DNA from: Rhodanobacter thiooxydans
GTDB taxonomy: Bacteria > Pseudomonadota > Gammaproteobacteria > Xanthomonadales > Rhodanobacteraceae
Direction of reading: 5' to 3'
Assembly (NCBI RefSeq): GCF_021545845.1
Contig: NZ_CP088923.1
Location: forward strand, 1,984,001 to 2,048,000
DNA length: 64,000 nt
A program made the translations under genes and the position numbers. Under the pieces are notes generated by a model. That model was not told the origin of the DNA, made no database searches, and saw only the letters and a program-made list of their open reading frames with translations. Positions 46,581 through 58,771 of the stretch are shown here, piece by piece; within the stretch, counting starts at the first letter, position 1, and every line of letters starts with the position of its first letter.

Positions 46581-47507
46581 ATGAATCGTTCGCCGCGCAT
46601 CCCGTTCCGCGACCTGCACGGCATCGTGCTGCTCGACAAGCCGCCGGGCCTGAGTTCCAACCAGGCGCTGCAGGCCGTGCGCCGACTGCTGCGTGCGTCC
46701 AAGGGCGGCCATACCGGTGCGCTCGATCCACTGGCCACCGGCCTGCTGCCGCTGTGCTTCGGCGAGGCGACCAAGCTGGCCGGCAGCCTGCTGGGTGCGC
46801 GCAAGGCCTATCTGGCCGAGTGCCGGCTTGGCGTCACCACGGATACCGCCGACAGTGAGGGTGAGGTCGTTCAGCAGCGCCCGGTACCGGAACTCGATGA
46901 CGCCAGGGTCGAGGCGGCGCTGGCCAGGTTGCGCGGGCGCATCCAGCAGGTGCCGCCGATGTATTCCGCGCTGAAGCAGGGCGGCGAACGGCTGTATGCC
47001 AAGGCGCGCCGCGGCGAAACCGTCGAGCTGGCGCCGCGCGAGGTGGCGGTGCACCGGCTGGAGTTGCTGGCGCGCGAAGGCGACACGCTGCAGTTGCTGG
47101 TGGAGTGCGGTTCGGGTACCTATGTCCGTTCGCTGGCGGTGGATCTGGGCGAGGACCTGGGCTGCGGCGCGCACCTGACCGCGCTGCGCCGGATCTGGGT
47201 CGAGCCGTTCCGAGAGCCGCGGATGGTGACCCTGACGCAGCTGGAGCAGGCGGCGGAGCAAGGCGACGAGGCTTTGCTGGCATGGCTGCTGCCGGTATCG
47301 GCCGGCCTGTCCGATCTGCCGGTATTGCGACTCGATGAGACGCAGAGCATGGCCATCTCGCGCGGCCAGCAGATTGCGCTGCCGGGCCTGCCGGAAGTCG
47401 GGCATTGCGCGGCATACGCCAGCGACGGCGCGCTGTTGGCGTTGCTGGAAGCCGATGCCGAAGGGCGTGCGCGCATCGTGCGCGGCTTCAATCTGCCGCC
47501 GGGCTGA
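46581..47507 (+). CDS. truB: tRNA pseudouridine-55 synthase
   Basis: Makes the T-loop pseudouridine of all tRNAs. 308 residues from MNRSPRIPFRDLHG. The catalytic aspartate is in GHTGALDPLATGLLP, KAYLAECRLGVTTDTAD and PPMYSALKQGG follow, and a PUA-like C-terminal domain ends the protein. An upstream start at 46533 would overlap rbfA; the ATG at 46581 is preferred because it fits family N-termini. Confidence 0.93.
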   Translation: MNRSPRIPFRDLHGIVLLDKPPGLSSNQALQAVRRLLRASKGGHTGALDPLATGLLPLCFGEATKLAGSLLGARKAYLAECRLGVTTDTADSEGEVVQQRPVPELDDARVEAALARLRGRIQQVPPMYSALKQGGERLYAKARRGETVELAPREVAVHRLELLAREGDTLQLLVECGSGTYVRSLAVDLGEDLGCGAHLTALRRIWVEPFREPRMVTLTQLEQAAEQGDEALLAWLLPVSAGLSDLPVLRLDETQSMAISRGQQIALPGLPEVGHCAAYASDGALLALLEADAEGRARIVRGFNLPPG

Positions 47508-47536
47508 CCGATTTGCTCCGACGGCAGGCGGCGCTC

Positions 47537-47566
47537 TTGTTGAAGCACCACTCCCATCAGTAGAAT
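47537..47566 (+). promoter_or_regulatory. Promoter of rpsO
   Basis: TTGTTG (47537-47542), an 18-base spacer and TAGAAT (47561-47566). The transcript would start near 47573 and carry the 48-base palindrome in its leader of about 100 bases. Confidence 0.5.
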
Positions 47567-47599
47567 AGACAAGTTATTTCAACGCTTTCACTCACCTAG

Positions 47600-47647
47600 G
47601 CGAAGCTTGCGCTTGCGTCATCGCGATGACGCAAGCGCAAGCTTCGC
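47600..47647. repeat. Perfect 48-base palindrome in rpsO leader
   Basis: The sequence from GCGAAGCTTGCGCTTGCG to its exact reverse complement forms 22 base pairs with a CGCG loop, centred at 47623/47624. It ends 11 bases before the rpsO ribosome binding site AAGGA. There is no T run, so it is not a simple terminator; a regulatory hairpin, RNase III site or cruciform are possible. Confidence 0.85.
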
Positions 47648-47673
47648 ATCGCCTTTCAAGGAAACGTACAACC

Positions 47674-47943
47674 ATGTCTCTTACCGCAGAACAGACCGGC
47701 AAGATCATCGCTGATTTCGGCCGCGTGCCCAACGACACCGGCTCGACCGAGGTCCAGGTGGCCCTGCTGTCCGCCCGCATCGACCATCTCACCGGCCACT
47801 TCAAGGACCACAAGCAGGATCATCACTCCCGCCGTGGCCTGCTGAAGCTGGTCAACCAGCGCAAGCGCCTGCTCAGCTATCTGAAGGATCGCGATCTTGC
47901 ACGCTACCAGACCCTGATCGAACGCCTCGGCCTGCGGCGGTAA
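47674..47943 (+). CDS. rpsO: 30S ribosomal protein S15
   Basis: 89 residues, full length, start [16 protein letters not shown], with the S15 signature [15 protein letters not shown] block (here [24 protein letters not shown]). AAGGA precedes the ATG. In Escherichia coli S15 represses its own mRNA through a leader pseudoknot; here the leader contains a perfect palindrome instead, so the control may differ. pnp follows after 82 bases. Confidence 0.95.
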   Translation: MSLTAEQTGKIIADFGRVPNDTGSTEVQVALLSARIDHLTGHFKDHKQDHHSRRGLLKLVNQRKRLLSYLKDRDLARYQTLIERLGLRR

Positions 47944-47978
47944 TCCGTGCGTTCATCCGTGGACGCAAAGATCAAGAG

Positions 47979-47996
47979 GCGCTCACCCGTGAGCGC
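47979..47996 (+). promoter_or_regulatory. Hairpin in pnp leader, candidate RNase III site
   Basis: GCGCTCAC, CC, GTGAGCGC: a perfect 8-bp stem 29 bases upstream of the pnp start. A leader stem cut by RNase III controls pnp in Escherichia coli; this is a positional analogue only. Confidence 0.4.
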
Positions 47997-48025
47997 ACTT
48001 CTCAATCAGATCAGGAATTAAGCAC

Positions 48026-50131
48026 GTGGCAAAAGTAACCAAGTCATTCCAGTACGGTAATCACGAAGTCACGCTGGAGACGGGCGAAATTGCCCGCCAG
48101 GCATCCGGTGCGGTCATGGTCAGCATGGGCGGTACGGTGGTGCTGGTCACCGCCGTCGCCGCGGCCAAGCAGAAGGAAGGGCAGGACTTCTTCCCGCTCA
48201 CCGTCGACTACGTGGAGAAGTTCTACTCCGCCGGCCGCATTCCCGGCGGCTTCTTCAAGCGCGAAGGCCGCCCGACCGAGAAGGAGACGCTGACCTCGCG
48301 TCTGATCGATCGCCCGGTGCGCCCGCTGTTCCCGGACGATTTCAAGAATGAGGTGCAGGTCATCGCGCAGGTCGTCTCGCTCAACCCCGAGATCGACGGC
48401 GACATTCCGGCGCTGATCGGTGCATCCGCCGCGCTGAGCCTGGCCGGCATCCCGTTCAAGGGTCCGATCGGCGCCGCCCGCGTCGGCTACGCGGGTGGCA
48501 AGTACCTGCTGAACCCGTCGGCCACCGAGCTGAAGACTTCCCAGCTGGACCTGGTCGTTGCCGGTACCGCCGGTGCCGTGTTGATGGTGGAATCCGAGGC
48601 GCAGCTGCTGTCCGAGGACGTGATGCTCGGCGCGGTGATGTTCGGCCACCAGCAGATGCAGATCGCGATCCGCGCGATCGCCGAGCTGGCCACCGAAGCC
48701 GGCAAGCCGTCGTGGGACTGGCGGGCACCGGCGCGCAACGAGTCGCTGGTCGCCGCCGTCAAGGGCGCAGTCGGCAATCAGCTGGCCGCAGCGTTCCAGG
48801 TGCGCGACAAGCTGGAGCGTCGCGACGCGATCTCCGCGATCAAGGCCGATGTGCTGGCTGGTCTCAAGGCGCAGGCCGAAGAGAACGGCTGGTCCACCGC
48901 CGCGATGGCCACGGAATTCGAGGAACTCGAATACCACACCATGCGCGACAGCGTGCTGAAGACCAAGGTACGCATCGACGGCCGCCAGCTCGACGACGTG
49001 CGCGCGATCACCGCCCGCGTCGGGGTACTGCCGCGTACGCATGGTTCCGCGCTGTTCACCCGCGGCGAGACGCAGGCCCTGGTGGTGGTCACGCTGGGCA
49101 CCACGCGTGACGCGCAGATCATCGACGCACCCGGCGGCGAGTCGAAGGATCCGTTCCTGTTCCACTACAACTTCCCGCCGTTCTCGGTGGGCGAGGCCGG
49201 TCGCTTCGGTGCGCCGAAGCGCCGCGAGATCGGCCACGGCCGTCTCGCCAAGCGCGGCGTGCAGGCAGTCAAGCCGGGCATCGAGGAGTTCCCGTATGTG
49301 GTGCGCGTAGTCTCGGAAATCACCGAGTCCAACGGCTCCTCGTCGATGGCCTCGGTATGCGGCTCCTCGCTGGCGATGATGGATGCCGGCGTGCCGCTGA
49401 AGGCACCGGTGGCCGGCATCGCGATGGGCCTGGTCAAGGAGGGCAGCGACTTCGTCGTGCTGTCCGACATCCTGGGCGACGAGGATCACCTCGGCGACAT
49501 GGACTTCAAGGTGGCCGGCAGTGCCGACGGCATCTCCGCGCTGCAGATGGACATCAAGATCGACGGCATCACCGAGGAGATCATGAAGGTGGCGCTGGCC
49601 CAGGCCAAGCGCGGCCGCCTGCACATCCTCGGCGAGATGGCCAAGGCGATCAGCACCGCGCGCGCCGAGATGAGCGAGTACGCCCCGCGTCTGATCACCA
49701 TCAAGATCCACCCGGACAAGATCCGCGAAGTGATCGGCAAGGGCGGTGCCACCATCCGCTCGATCACCGAGGAGACCGGCACCACCATCGACATCAGCGA
49801 CGACGGCACCATCGTCATCGGCTCGGTCAACCGCGAGGCGGGCGAAACGGCCAGGAAGCGCATCGAGCAGATCGTCTCGGACGTCGAGCCGGGCCGCATC
49901 TATGAGGGCAGGGTGGCCAAGCTGATGGACTTCGGCGCCTTCGTCACGATCATGCCGGGCAAGGATGGTCTGGTGCACGTCTCGCAGATCTCCGACGAGC
50001 GCGTCGAGAAGGTGTCCGACAAGCTGAAGGAAGGCGACATCGTCAAGGTCAAGGTGCTCGAAGTGGACAAGCAGGGTCGCATCCGCCTGTCGATGAAGGC
50101 CGTGACCGAGGAAGAGCGCGCCGGCGTCTGA
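48026..50131 (+). CDS. pnp: Polyribonucleotide nucleotidyltransferase
   Basis: Phosphorolytic 3'-5' exoribonuclease and degradosome component, 701 residues. The start is GTG with AGGA upstream. Two RNase PH-like domains (first with [22 protein letters not shown]; second with [16 protein letters not shown] and the catalytic aspartate region [16 protein letters not shown]) are followed by a KH domain ([13 protein letters not shown]) and an S1 domain ([20 protein letters not shown]). It forms the usual rpsO-pnp pair. Confidence 0.96.
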   Translation: MAKVTKSFQYGNHEVTLETGEIARQASGAVMVSMGGTVVLVTAVAAAKQKEGQDFFPLTVDYVEKFYSAGRIPGGFFKREGRPTEKETLTSRLIDRPVRPLFPDDFKNEVQVIAQVVSLNPEIDGDIPALIGASAALSLAGIPFKGPIGAARVGYAGGKYLLNPSATELKTSQLDLVVAGTAGAVLMVESEAQLLSEDVMLGAVMFGHQQMQIAIRAIAELATEAGKPSWDWRAPARNESLVAAVKGAVGNQLAAAFQVRDKLERRDAISAIKADVLAGLKAQAEENGWSTAAMATEFEELEYHTMRDSVLKTKVRIDGRQLDDVRAITARVGVLPRTHGSALFTRGETQALVVVTLGTTRDAQIIDAPGGESKDPFLFHYNFPPFSVGEAGRFGAPKRREIGHGRLAKRGVQAVKPGIEEFPYVVRVVSEITESNGSSSMASVCGSSLAMMDAGVPLKAPVAGIAMGLVKEGSDFVVLSDILGDEDHLGDMDFKVAGSADGISALQMDIKIDGITEEIMKVALAQAKRGRLHILGEMAKAISTARAEMSEYAPRLITIKIHPDKIREVIGKGGATIRSITEETGTTIDISDDGTIVIGSVNREAGETARKRIEQIVSDVEPGRIYEGRVAKLMDFGAFVTIMPGKDGLVHVSQISDERVEKVSDKLKEGDIVKVKVLEVDKQGRIRLSMKAVTEEERAGV

Positions 50132-50151
50132 GTTTCCGGGCAAGGCAATTC

Positions 50152-50181
50152 CGCGAGGCCTGGCTGATGCCGGGCCTCGCG
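50152..50181 (+). terminator. Terminator-like hairpin after pnp
   Basis: CGCGAGGCCTGGC, TGAT, GCCGGGCCTCGCG: a 13-bp stem with one G-T pair, followed by CGTTTGG. A weak T run makes efficient termination uncertain. Confidence 0.55.
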
Positions 50182-50252
50182 CGTTTGGGCACGGATCATT
50201 TTGTGCAACCTGCTTTTGCTAGGATGGATGAACCCTGCAAGAGGATGCACCG

Positions 50253-51284
50253 ATGGCCGACCCGGCGAACGATTTCATCAAGGACTATCAGGCGCTGGCG
50301 CAGCAATCCTGGGATGCCTGGACGCGCCAGTTGCAGCCGTCACCCGCAGCCAATCCGTTTGCGCCGTCACCAGCGCCAGCCGCTGGCAACGACACGCTGG
50401 AGCGCACGCTGGCCGGGTTGAAGGGGTATTTCGACTGGATGCAGGCGGCCGCCAGCGGCGGCGCGGCCCAGCCGGCCACGGACTGGCATCAGCAACTGCA
50501 GCAGATGTTCGGCGGTGCCAGCCAACCATTCACGCAGGCGTTCGGTGGCATCGACAGCGCTGCTGCCGAAGGTTTTGCGCGGCAATGGCAGGCGTGGATG
50601 CAGGCGGCTCGACACAGCGGTTTTGCTGACGTGGCGGGGGCACAAGGGCCGACGCCGGCTTTCGGCCTGAACCGTGAGCAGCAGATGCAGCAGCAGGCAC
50701 TGGCCATCGCCTTGACGACCTCGATACAGGCCATCGCGCGTTACCAGGAGCTGATCCAGCGCGCCAACACGCAAGGCATGCAGCGTCTGCAAGACAAGCT
50801 GGCCGAGCCGGGTCGCCAGGTCGATTCGCTGAAAGCGCTGTACGACCTGTGGGTGGATGCCTCCGAAGAGGCCTACGCCGAGATCGCGTTGTCCGACGAG
50901 TTCTGCGATGTTTACGGCGAGATGGCCGACACGCAGATGCGCGTGCGCCAGCTGCAGCAGCAGCAGACCGAGCAGATGTGCCAGCAGCTCGGCATGCCGA
51001 CGCGCAGCGAGGTGTCCAGCCTCGGCGAACGGCTGCAGGCCCTGCGCCGCGAGTTTCGCGCCAGCCGCCAGTCCGGTGCATCCGCCGACCATGCCGACGA
51101 GATCATGGCCCTGCACCGTGAGCTGGCGGCGCTGAAACGCCAGTTGGCCAATGGCCGAACCGCGGCGTCGGCACCGAAGAAGAGCGCGCCCACGAAATCC
51201 GCGGCGGCAGCGAAGAAGGCGCCGGCAAAAGCGACACGCAAACCGACCGCCGCGCCCGTTCCCAGCCCGCGCAAGCGCAAGTAA
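50253..51284 (+). CDS. phaE: Class III PHA synthase subunit PhaE
   Basis: 343 residues of the PhaE family, the non-catalytic partner that activates class III PhaC. The N-terminus is rich in aromatic and glutamine residues (KDYQALAQQSWDAWTRQL). The central family region includes YQELIQRANTQGMQRL and LYDLWVDASEEAYAEIALSD. A long coiled coil (VRQLQQQQTEQMCQQLG) and a basic Ala/Lys/Pro tail (from about 295, KKSAPTKSAAAAKK) end it; the tail resembles phasin tails that bind DNA or granules. It precedes phaC by 12 bases. Confidence 0.87.
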   Translation: MADPANDFIKDYQALAQQSWDAWTRQLQPSPAANPFAPSPAPAAGNDTLERTLAGLKGYFDWMQAAASGGAAQPATDWHQQLQQMFGGASQPFTQAFGGIDSAAAEGFARQWQAWMQAARHSGFADVAGAQGPTPAFGLNREQQMQQQALAIALTTSIQAIARYQELIQRANTQGMQRLQDKLAEPGRQVDSLKALYDLWVDASEEAYAEIALSDEFCDVYGEMADTQMRVRQLQQQQTEQMCQQLGMPTRSEVSSLGERLQALRREFRASRQSGASADHADEIMALHRELAALKRQLANGRTAASAPKKSAPTKSAAAAKKAPAKATRKPTAAPVPSPRKRK

Positions 51285-51296
51285 AGGAGACTCGCC

Positions 51297-52364
51297 ATGC
51301 AAACGCCATTGCGCATCGACCCGGCCAGGGCGCTGGCCGACATCGCTACCTTCCAGCGCAAGCTGGCCGCCGGCATGGGCAACCTGCGCAACGTGCGCGA
51401 GCCCGAATACGCCAACACGCCGCGCGAACTGGTCTACAGCGAGGACAAGCTGAAGGTCTGGCATTTCACCGGCCACGGTAAGCCCACCGCGAAGACCCCG
51501 CTGCTGATCGTCTACGCGCTGGTCAACACGGTGTGGATGACCGACCTGCAGGCTGACCGTTCGATGGTGCGCAACCTGCTGGAGCAGGGCGAGGACGTCT
51601 ACCTGATCGACTGGGGCTATCCGGACGGCGCCGACCGCTGGCTGACCCTGGACGACTACATCAACGGCTACCTCGACCGCTGCGTCGACGCGGTGCGCGC
51701 GCGGCACGACCTGGATGCGATCAGCCTGCTCGGCATCTGCCAGGGCGGCGCGTTCTCACTGTGCTACACCGCGCTGCACCCGGACAAGGTGAAGAACCTG
51801 ATCACCATGGTCACCCCAGTGGATTTCCACACCCCGGACAACATGCTGTCGGGCTGGTGCCGCCGCATGGACGTGGACCTGTTCGTCGACACCATGGGCA
51901 ACATCCCGGCCGGGTTGATGAACTATGTCTACCTCACGCTGAAGCCGCTGCGGCTGAACCAGCAGAAGTACATCGACATGGTCGATATCCTCGACAAACC
52001 TGCCGAGCTGGAGAACTTCCTGCGCATGGAGCGCTGGATCTTCGATTCGCCGGACCAGGCCGGCGAGGCGTTCCGCGAGTTCATCAAGGATTTCTACCAG
52101 GGCAACAAGCTGGTCGAGGGCACGCTTCAGATCGGTGGTCAGAACGTGGATCTGGGCATAATCACCCAGCCAGTATTGAACATCTTCGCCGAGCAGGACC
52201 ACCTGGTGCCGCCGGACGCCTCGCGTGCGCTGGGCAAGCACGTCGGCACCACCGACTACACCCAGCTCGCGTTCAAGGGCGGCCACATCGGCATCTACGT
52301 GTCCGGTCGCGCCCAGCGCGAAGTGCCGCCGGCAATCCACCAGTGGTTGCGCCAGCGCGACTGA
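51297..52364 (+). CDS. phaC: Class III poly(3-hydroxyalkanoate) synthase PhaC
   Basis: Polymerises hydroxyacyl-CoA into storage polyester. 355 residues, the length of class III PhaC. The alpha/beta-hydrolase nucleophile is Cys148 in GICQGG, with Asp301 in AEQDHLVPP and His330 in GGHIGIYVSG completing the triad. AAGGAGACTCGCC supplies the ribosome binding site. The PhaC-PhaE pair is the active enzyme. No phaA or phaB genes are in the window. Confidence 0.94.
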   Translation: MQTPLRIDPARALADIATFQRKLAAGMGNLRNVREPEYANTPRELVYSEDKLKVWHFTGHGKPTAKTPLLIVYALVNTVWMTDLQADRSMVRNLLEQGEDVYLIDWGYPDGADRWLTLDDYINGYLDRCVDAVRARHDLDAISLLGICQGGAFSLCYTALHPDKVKNLITMVTPVDFHTPDNMLSGWCRRMDVDLFVDTMGNIPAGLMNYVYLTLKPLRLNQQKYIDMVDILDKPAELENFLRMERWIFDSPDQAGEAFREFIKDFYQGNKLVEGTLQIGGQNVDLGIITQPVLNIFAEQDHLVPPDASRALGKHVGTTDYTQLAFKGGHIGIYVSGRAQREVPPAIHQWLRQRD

Positions 52365-52418
52365 AGCGTCGCCGCGCCTGCCGTGTGAAATACGCACGCG
52401 GCAGGCGATAATGGACGG

Positions 52419-53435
52419 ATGAGCGCATCCACCGACACCCACGATTCCATCCGCGCCGTGCAGTGGCGGGGCGATCATCTGCGCCTGCTCGACCAGCGCC
52501 TGCTGCCCGGCGAGGAGCGCTGGATCGACTGCCGCGACGCCGCGCAGGTCACCCAGGCGATCCGCGACCTGGCGGTGCGCGGCGCACCGGCGATCGGCAT
52601 TGCCGCCGCCTGGGGCGTGGCGATGGCGGCGCAGCAGGGCGTGCCGCTGGAACCGGTGCTGGCCACGCTGCGCGCCGCGCGACCCACCGCGGTGAACCTG
52701 ATGTGGGCGCTGGACCGGATGAAGCGGCGCATCGCGACCGGCGCTGACGCCGACGTGCTGCGGCGCGAGGCGCAGGCGATCCAGGATGAAGACCTGGCCG
52801 CGAACCGGCGGATGGGAGAGTCGGGCGCCAGCCTGATTGCCGCCGGCTCGGGCGTGCTGACCCACTGCAATACCGGCTCGCTGGCCACCGCCGGCTACGG
52901 CACCGCGCTGGGCGTGATCCGCGCCGGCGTGGCGGCGGGCCGGATCGCGCGGGTCTACGCCGGCGAAACGCGGCCGTGGCAGCAGGGTGCGCGGCTGACC
53001 ATGTGGGAGCTGGTGCGCGACGGTATCCCGGCACGGCTGATCGCCGATTCCGCCGCCGCGCACCTGATGAAATCCGGCGCGGTGCAGTGGGTGATCGTGG
53101 GCGCCGACCGGATCGCCGCGAACGGCGATACCGCGAACAAGATCGGCACCTATCAGCTGGCGATCGCGGCGAAGTACCACGGCGTGAAATTCATGGTGGT
53201 GGCACCGTCCTCCACCGTCGACATGGCCACCGGCAGCGGCGAGGAAATCGAGATCGAGTTGCGCGACCCGGCCGAGCTGCTCGGTATCGCCGGTCGTCGC
53301 GTCGTGGTCGAGGGTGCGCAGGCCTGGAACCCGGTGTTCGACGTGACGCCGGCGGAGCTGATCGACGCGATCGTGACCGAGCGCGGCGTGATCGAGCGGC
53401 CGAACAGCCTGGCGATGCAGGCCATGTTCGGATGA
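52419..53435 (+). CDS. mtnA: S-methyl-5-thioribose-1-phosphate isomerase
   Basis: Methionine salvage enzyme that converts methylthioribose-1-phosphate to the ribulose form. 338 residues of the eIF2B-like family. Motifs are [14 protein letters not shown], the catalytic cysteine in [20 protein letters not shown] and the aspartate in [19 protein letters not shown]. 54 bases after phaC, with no functional link evident. Its stop overlaps the start of the GtrA-like gene. Confidence 0.94.
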   Translation: MSASTDTHDSIRAVQWRGDHLRLLDQRLLPGEERWIDCRDAAQVTQAIRDLAVRGAPAIGIAAAWGVAMAAQQGVPLEPVLATLRAARPTAVNLMWALDRMKRRIATGADADVLRREAQAIQDEDLAANRRMGESGASLIAAGSGVLTHCNTGSLATAGYGTALGVIRAGVAAGRIARVYAGETRPWQQGARLTMWELVRDGIPARLIADSAAAHLMKSGAVQWVIVGADRIAANGDTANKIGTYQLAIAAKYHGVKFMVVAPSSTVDMATGSGEEIEIELRDPAELLGIAGRRVVVEGAQAWNPVFDVTPAELIDAIVTERGVIERPNSLAMQAMFG

Positions 53436-53845
53436 TGAAACTCCCGCGCGAGATCGCGCTGTTCGCCGTCGGCGGTGTGCTGGGCTTGCTGGTCGACGCC
53501 GGGATCGTGCAGGCGCTGGTTGGCTGGGCCGCCTGGAATCCCTACCTGGCCCGCGTGCTGTCGTTCCTGGTCGCGGCAACGGTGACCTGGTGGTGGAACC
53601 GCCGTTACACCTTTGCCGCACGCAGCAGCAACCGCGCGGCACATGCCGAATGGTTGCACTGGCTGGGGCTGATGAGCCTCGGCGCAGTGGTCAATTACGG
53701 GGTTTACGCCCTGCTACTGGTGGGCTTCCCGCTGCTGCAGCGCTGGCCGGCACCGGCCGCCGCCGCCGGTTCCGCCGTGGCCGCACTGATCAATTTTTCG
53801 ACAGCGCGCGGGATGCTTTTCAAGTCCACCGAAACATTGTCTTAA
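53432..53845 (+). CDS. GtrA-like small membrane protein
   Basis: 137 residues with four membrane helices. The family features are the glycine-rich first helix ([20 protein letters not shown]), [13 protein letters not shown] at about residues 48-60, and [15 protein letters not shown] at the C-terminus. GtrA proteins are proposed to move lipid-linked sugars across the inner membrane. No glycosyltransferase partner is adjacent. It starts within the end of mtnA (ATGATGA). Confidence 0.85.
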   Translation: MMKLPREIALFAVGGVLGLLVDAGIVQALVGWAAWNPYLARVLSFLVAATVTWWWNRRYTFAARSSNRAAHAEWLHWLGLMSLGAVVNYGVYALLLVGFPLLQRWPAPAAAAGSAVAALINFSTARGMLFKSTETLS

Positions 53846-53859
53846 GTCATTGATTCATA

Positions 53860-53888
53860 TTGGTTAAATACTGTAGTTTTGATACCAT
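53860..53888 (+). promoter_or_regulatory. Candidate gyrA promoter
   Basis: TTGGTT (53860-53865), a 17-base spacer and TACCAT (53883-53888) in an unusually AT-rich 60-base stretch. A second -10-like box, TACACT, is at 53895-53900. gyrA starts at 53984. Confidence 0.45.
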
Positions 53889-53983
53889 TCGTGCTACACT
53901 CCATAGGTTGATTTCGGGTCGCTTGCGCATGCGCTTGAGGCGCGGTGCCAGCGTCCTTTTTTCGTTATCAGGGAAGCCGATTG

Positions 53984-56587
<2,604 letters not shown>

Positions 56588-56603
56588 GGCTGGCGACGAA
56601 TCG

Positions 56604-56630
56604 AAAAACCCCGGCCATGCCGGGGTTTTT
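56604..56630. terminator. Bidirectional terminator between gyrA and peroxiredoxin gene
   Basis: AAAAACCCCGGC, CAT, GCCGGGGTTTTT. A 12-bp stem with A and T runs on both sides serves the converging genes. Confidence 0.85.
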
Positions 56631-56633
56631 CTT

Positions 56634-57116
56634 TCAGTGGCTGATAGCGGCCAGCATCGCCTCGGCACTGGAAACGCGCAGTTCGCCCGGCGCCTCCACC
56701 TGCAACAGGCGCACTACGCCGTCCTCCGCATACAGTGCGAAGCGGCGTGCGCGCAGGCCCATGCCGAAGGCGCTGCCGTCCAGTTCCAGGCCCAACGCGC
56801 GGGTGAAGTTGGCGTTGCCGTCGGCGAGCATCAGCAGGCCCGGGGGAACCTGCTGGGCGCGGGCCCAAGCCTGCATCACGTAGGCGTCGTTGACTGCCAG
56901 GCACATCACCTTCACCCCGGTTTCCTGGAAGTCGGCGTAGCGTTGTGCGTAGCCGGGGAGGTGCCGGCTGGAACAGGTCGGCGTGAAGGCGCCAGGGACG
57001 GCGAACAGCACCACGCGGCTTCCGGCAAACAGTTCGCCGGTGCGGCAGGGGCGGATCTCCTCGCCGACCACCGACAGCTCGATATCCGGCAGCGACTGGC
57101 CGATCTGGATGGTCAT
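56634..57116 (-). CDS. Peroxiredoxin, Prx5 type
   Basis: 160 residues of the thioredoxin fold. The peroxidatic cysteine is in PGAFTPTCSSRHLPGY, the Prx5 signature. VMCLAVNDAYVMQAWA and ANFTRALGLELDGS are other family blocks. No glutaredoxin domain is attached, so an external thiol donor is needed. The start MTIQIGQSLPD is preferred over an upstream in-frame ATG at 57149, which adds residues not found in the family. It reduces hydrogen or alkyl hydroperoxides in the cytoplasm. Confidence 0.9.
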   Translation of the reverse strand: MTIQIGQSLPDIELSVVGEEIRPCRTGELFAGSRVVLFAVPGAFTPTCSSRHLPGYAQRYADFQETGVKVMCLAVNDAYVMQAWARAQQVPPGLLMLADGNANFTRALGLELDGSAFGMGLRARRFALYAEDGVVRLLQVEAPGELRVSSAEAMLAAISH

Positions 57117-57177
57117 GGTGCGGGCTTCCTTCGTTGGCAACCACGCCATGCTAGCGCCGCGGGACGAAGCTTGTCGC

Positions 57178-57207
57178 CTTGAATCGGGAACCCTGCAAAC
57201 CCACTTC
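57178..57207 (+). promoter_or_regulatory. Candidate sigma-32 promoter of hsp20-cbpA
   Basis: CTTGAA (57178-57183), a 16-base spacer and CCCACTTC (57200-57207), close to the heat-shock consensus CTTGAA and CCCCATnT. The products of the downstream genes support heat control. Confidence 0.45.
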
Positions 57208-57258
57208 CTGAGCAGGCGGCATCGAGCCGCAGACCTTTATCGACGAGGAGATACGAAC

Positions 57259-57717
57259 ATGAATCTGAGTCGCAATTTTTCGTGGAATCCGGCCGGCACG
57301 GCCAACATCGGCGACATCCGCGAGGCGTTCGATCGTCTGCTGGGCAACCCGGCCGAGGCGGACCAGTCCAACGTGGTGACCAGCCAATGGGCGCCGCGCG
57401 TGGACATCAAGGAAGAGGACAAGCGTTTCGTGATCTACGCTGACATTCCTGGCGTGGACCCGGAGAAGATCGAGGTGAGCATGGAGAAGGGCATCCTCAC
57501 CATCAAGGGCGAACGCACCGTGGAGAACCGCGAGCAGAACGGCAAGTTCACCCGGCTGGAGCGTTCGCACGGCGTGTTCTATCGGCGCTTCGCGCTGCCC
57601 GACAGTGCCGATGCCGACGGCGTCACTGCGCATGGCAAGCATGGCGTGCTGGAAATCGTCATTCCGAAGAAGGCGGAGACCACGCCACGCCGCATCACCA
57701 TCAATACCGGCAGCTGA
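57259..57717 (+). CDS. Small heat-shock protein Hsp20
   Basis: 152 residues with an alpha-crystallin domain from about residue 45 to 140 (WAPRVDIKEEDKRFVIYADI, then ILTIKGERT, and VFYRRFALPDSADAD). The N-terminal arm (MNLSRNFSWNPAG) and the short tail are variable, although no IxI motif is obvious beyond RRITINT. GAGGAG is a strong ribosome binding site. It probably holds unfolding proteins during heat stress for DnaJ/DnaK-type refolding; the next gene encodes a J-domain protein. Confidence 0.92.
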   Translation: MNLSRNFSWNPAGTANIGDIREAFDRLLGNPAEADQSNVVTSQWAPRVDIKEEDKRFVIYADIPGVDPEKIEVSMEKGILTIKGERTVENREQNGKFTRLERSHGVFYRRFALPDSADADGVTAHGKHGVLEIVIPKKAETTPRRITINTGS

Positions 57718-57813
57718 AACATTTCCGCGAGTATTGCGCGGACGACCTGCCGCAGACCATGATCCGCGGCAGGTCGTTGCGTGTGGAAGAGGTCGAACCG
57801 GCGGGAGCGGTGC

Positions 57814-58707
57814 GTGGAATTCAAAGACTATTACGACATTCTGGGCGTGAAGCCCGAGGCGAGCGAGGCCGAGATCAAGGCCGCGTATCGCAAGCTGGCG
57901 CGCAAATACCATCCGGACAAGAACAAGGAGGCCGGCGCCGAGGAGAAATTCAAGGCGGTCAATGAGGCCAACGAAGTGCTCAAGGACACCGAGAAGCGGC
58001 GTTCCTATGACCAGCTGCGTGCCGGCGGCTACCGGCAGGGCGAGCAGTTCCGGCCGCCGCCGGGCTGGCAGGGGCAGCAGGGTTTCGGTGGCGGCGACAG
58101 CGACTTCAGCGATTTCTTCGAGAGCCTGTTCGGTCGCGGCGCCGCCGGCAGCCATCATGGCCAGCCGCGGTCCCGTCGCGGCCGCGACGTGCAGGCATCG
58201 GTGCAGATCGACCTGCAGACCGCGTTCGACGGTGGCCGCACGCGGCTGGCCATGCAGGATCAGGCAGGTGGCGAGCGCGTGCTGGAGGTGAAGATTTCGG
58301 CGGGTATCCAGCCGGGCCAGGTGATCCGCCTGTCCGGCCAGGGGCATCCCGGCACGGCCGGCGGGCCGAATGGCGACCTGCTGCTGGAGGTGGGTATCCG
58401 CGACGATGCGCGTTTCCGGCTGGACGGCCGCAATGTGGTGCACGTGTTGCCGATCGCACCGTGGGAAGCCGCGCTGGGTGCCACCGTGCCGGTACCGACG
58501 CTGGCCGGTACGGTCGACCTGCGCATCCCGGCGGGCTCGCAATCGGGGCGCAAACTGCGCCTGAAGGGGCGTGGCATGCCGGGCGCGAATCCGGGCGATC
58601 AACTGGTGGAGCTGTCGATCCGTGCGCCAGCGGCGGAGAGCGATAAACAGCGCGCGGCGTACGAAGCGCTGCACGAGGCATTCGCGAACTTCGATCCGCG
58701 CCACTGA
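57814..58707 (+). CDS. cbpA: CbpA-like J-domain co-chaperone
   Basis: 297 residues, DnaJ type B. An N-terminal J domain with the HPD motif ([11 protein letters not shown]) is followed by a Gly/Phe-rich linker ([20 protein letters not shown]) and the C-terminal substrate domains, without the zinc-finger of DnaJ. The start is GTG at 57814 with GGGAG upstream, giving [12 protein letters not shown], the standard beginning. It is 96 bases after the Hsp20 gene. Confidence 0.9.
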   Translation: MEFKDYYDILGVKPEASEAEIKAAYRKLARKYHPDKNKEAGAEEKFKAVNEANEVLKDTEKRRSYDQLRAGGYRQGEQFRPPPGWQGQQGFGGGDSDFSDFFESLFGRGAAGSHHGQPRSRRGRDVQASVQIDLQTAFDGGRTRLAMQDQAGGERVLEVKISAGIQPGQVIRLSGQGHPGTAGGPNGDLLLEVGIRDDARFRLDGRNVVHVLPIAPWEAALGATVPVPTLAGTVDLRIPAGSQSGRKLRLKGRGMPGANPGDQLVELSIRAPAAESDKQRAAYEALHEAFANFDPRH

Positions 58708-58726
58708 GCTGCGGGCGGCATAAACG

Positions 58727-58752
58727 AAAACGGCGCCTGCGGGCGCCGTTTT
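58727..58752. terminator. Bidirectional terminator between cbpA and response regulator
   Basis: AAAACGGCGCC, TGCG, GGCGCCGTTTT. An 11-bp stem with T run; serves both convergent genes. Confidence 0.8.
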
Positions 58753-58771
58753 TCACGAAGCGTGGTGGGGA

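Noticed and set aside
48044..50143. 699-codon minus-strand open frame over pnp
   Set aside because: Mirror of the pnp coding strand; no family motifs.
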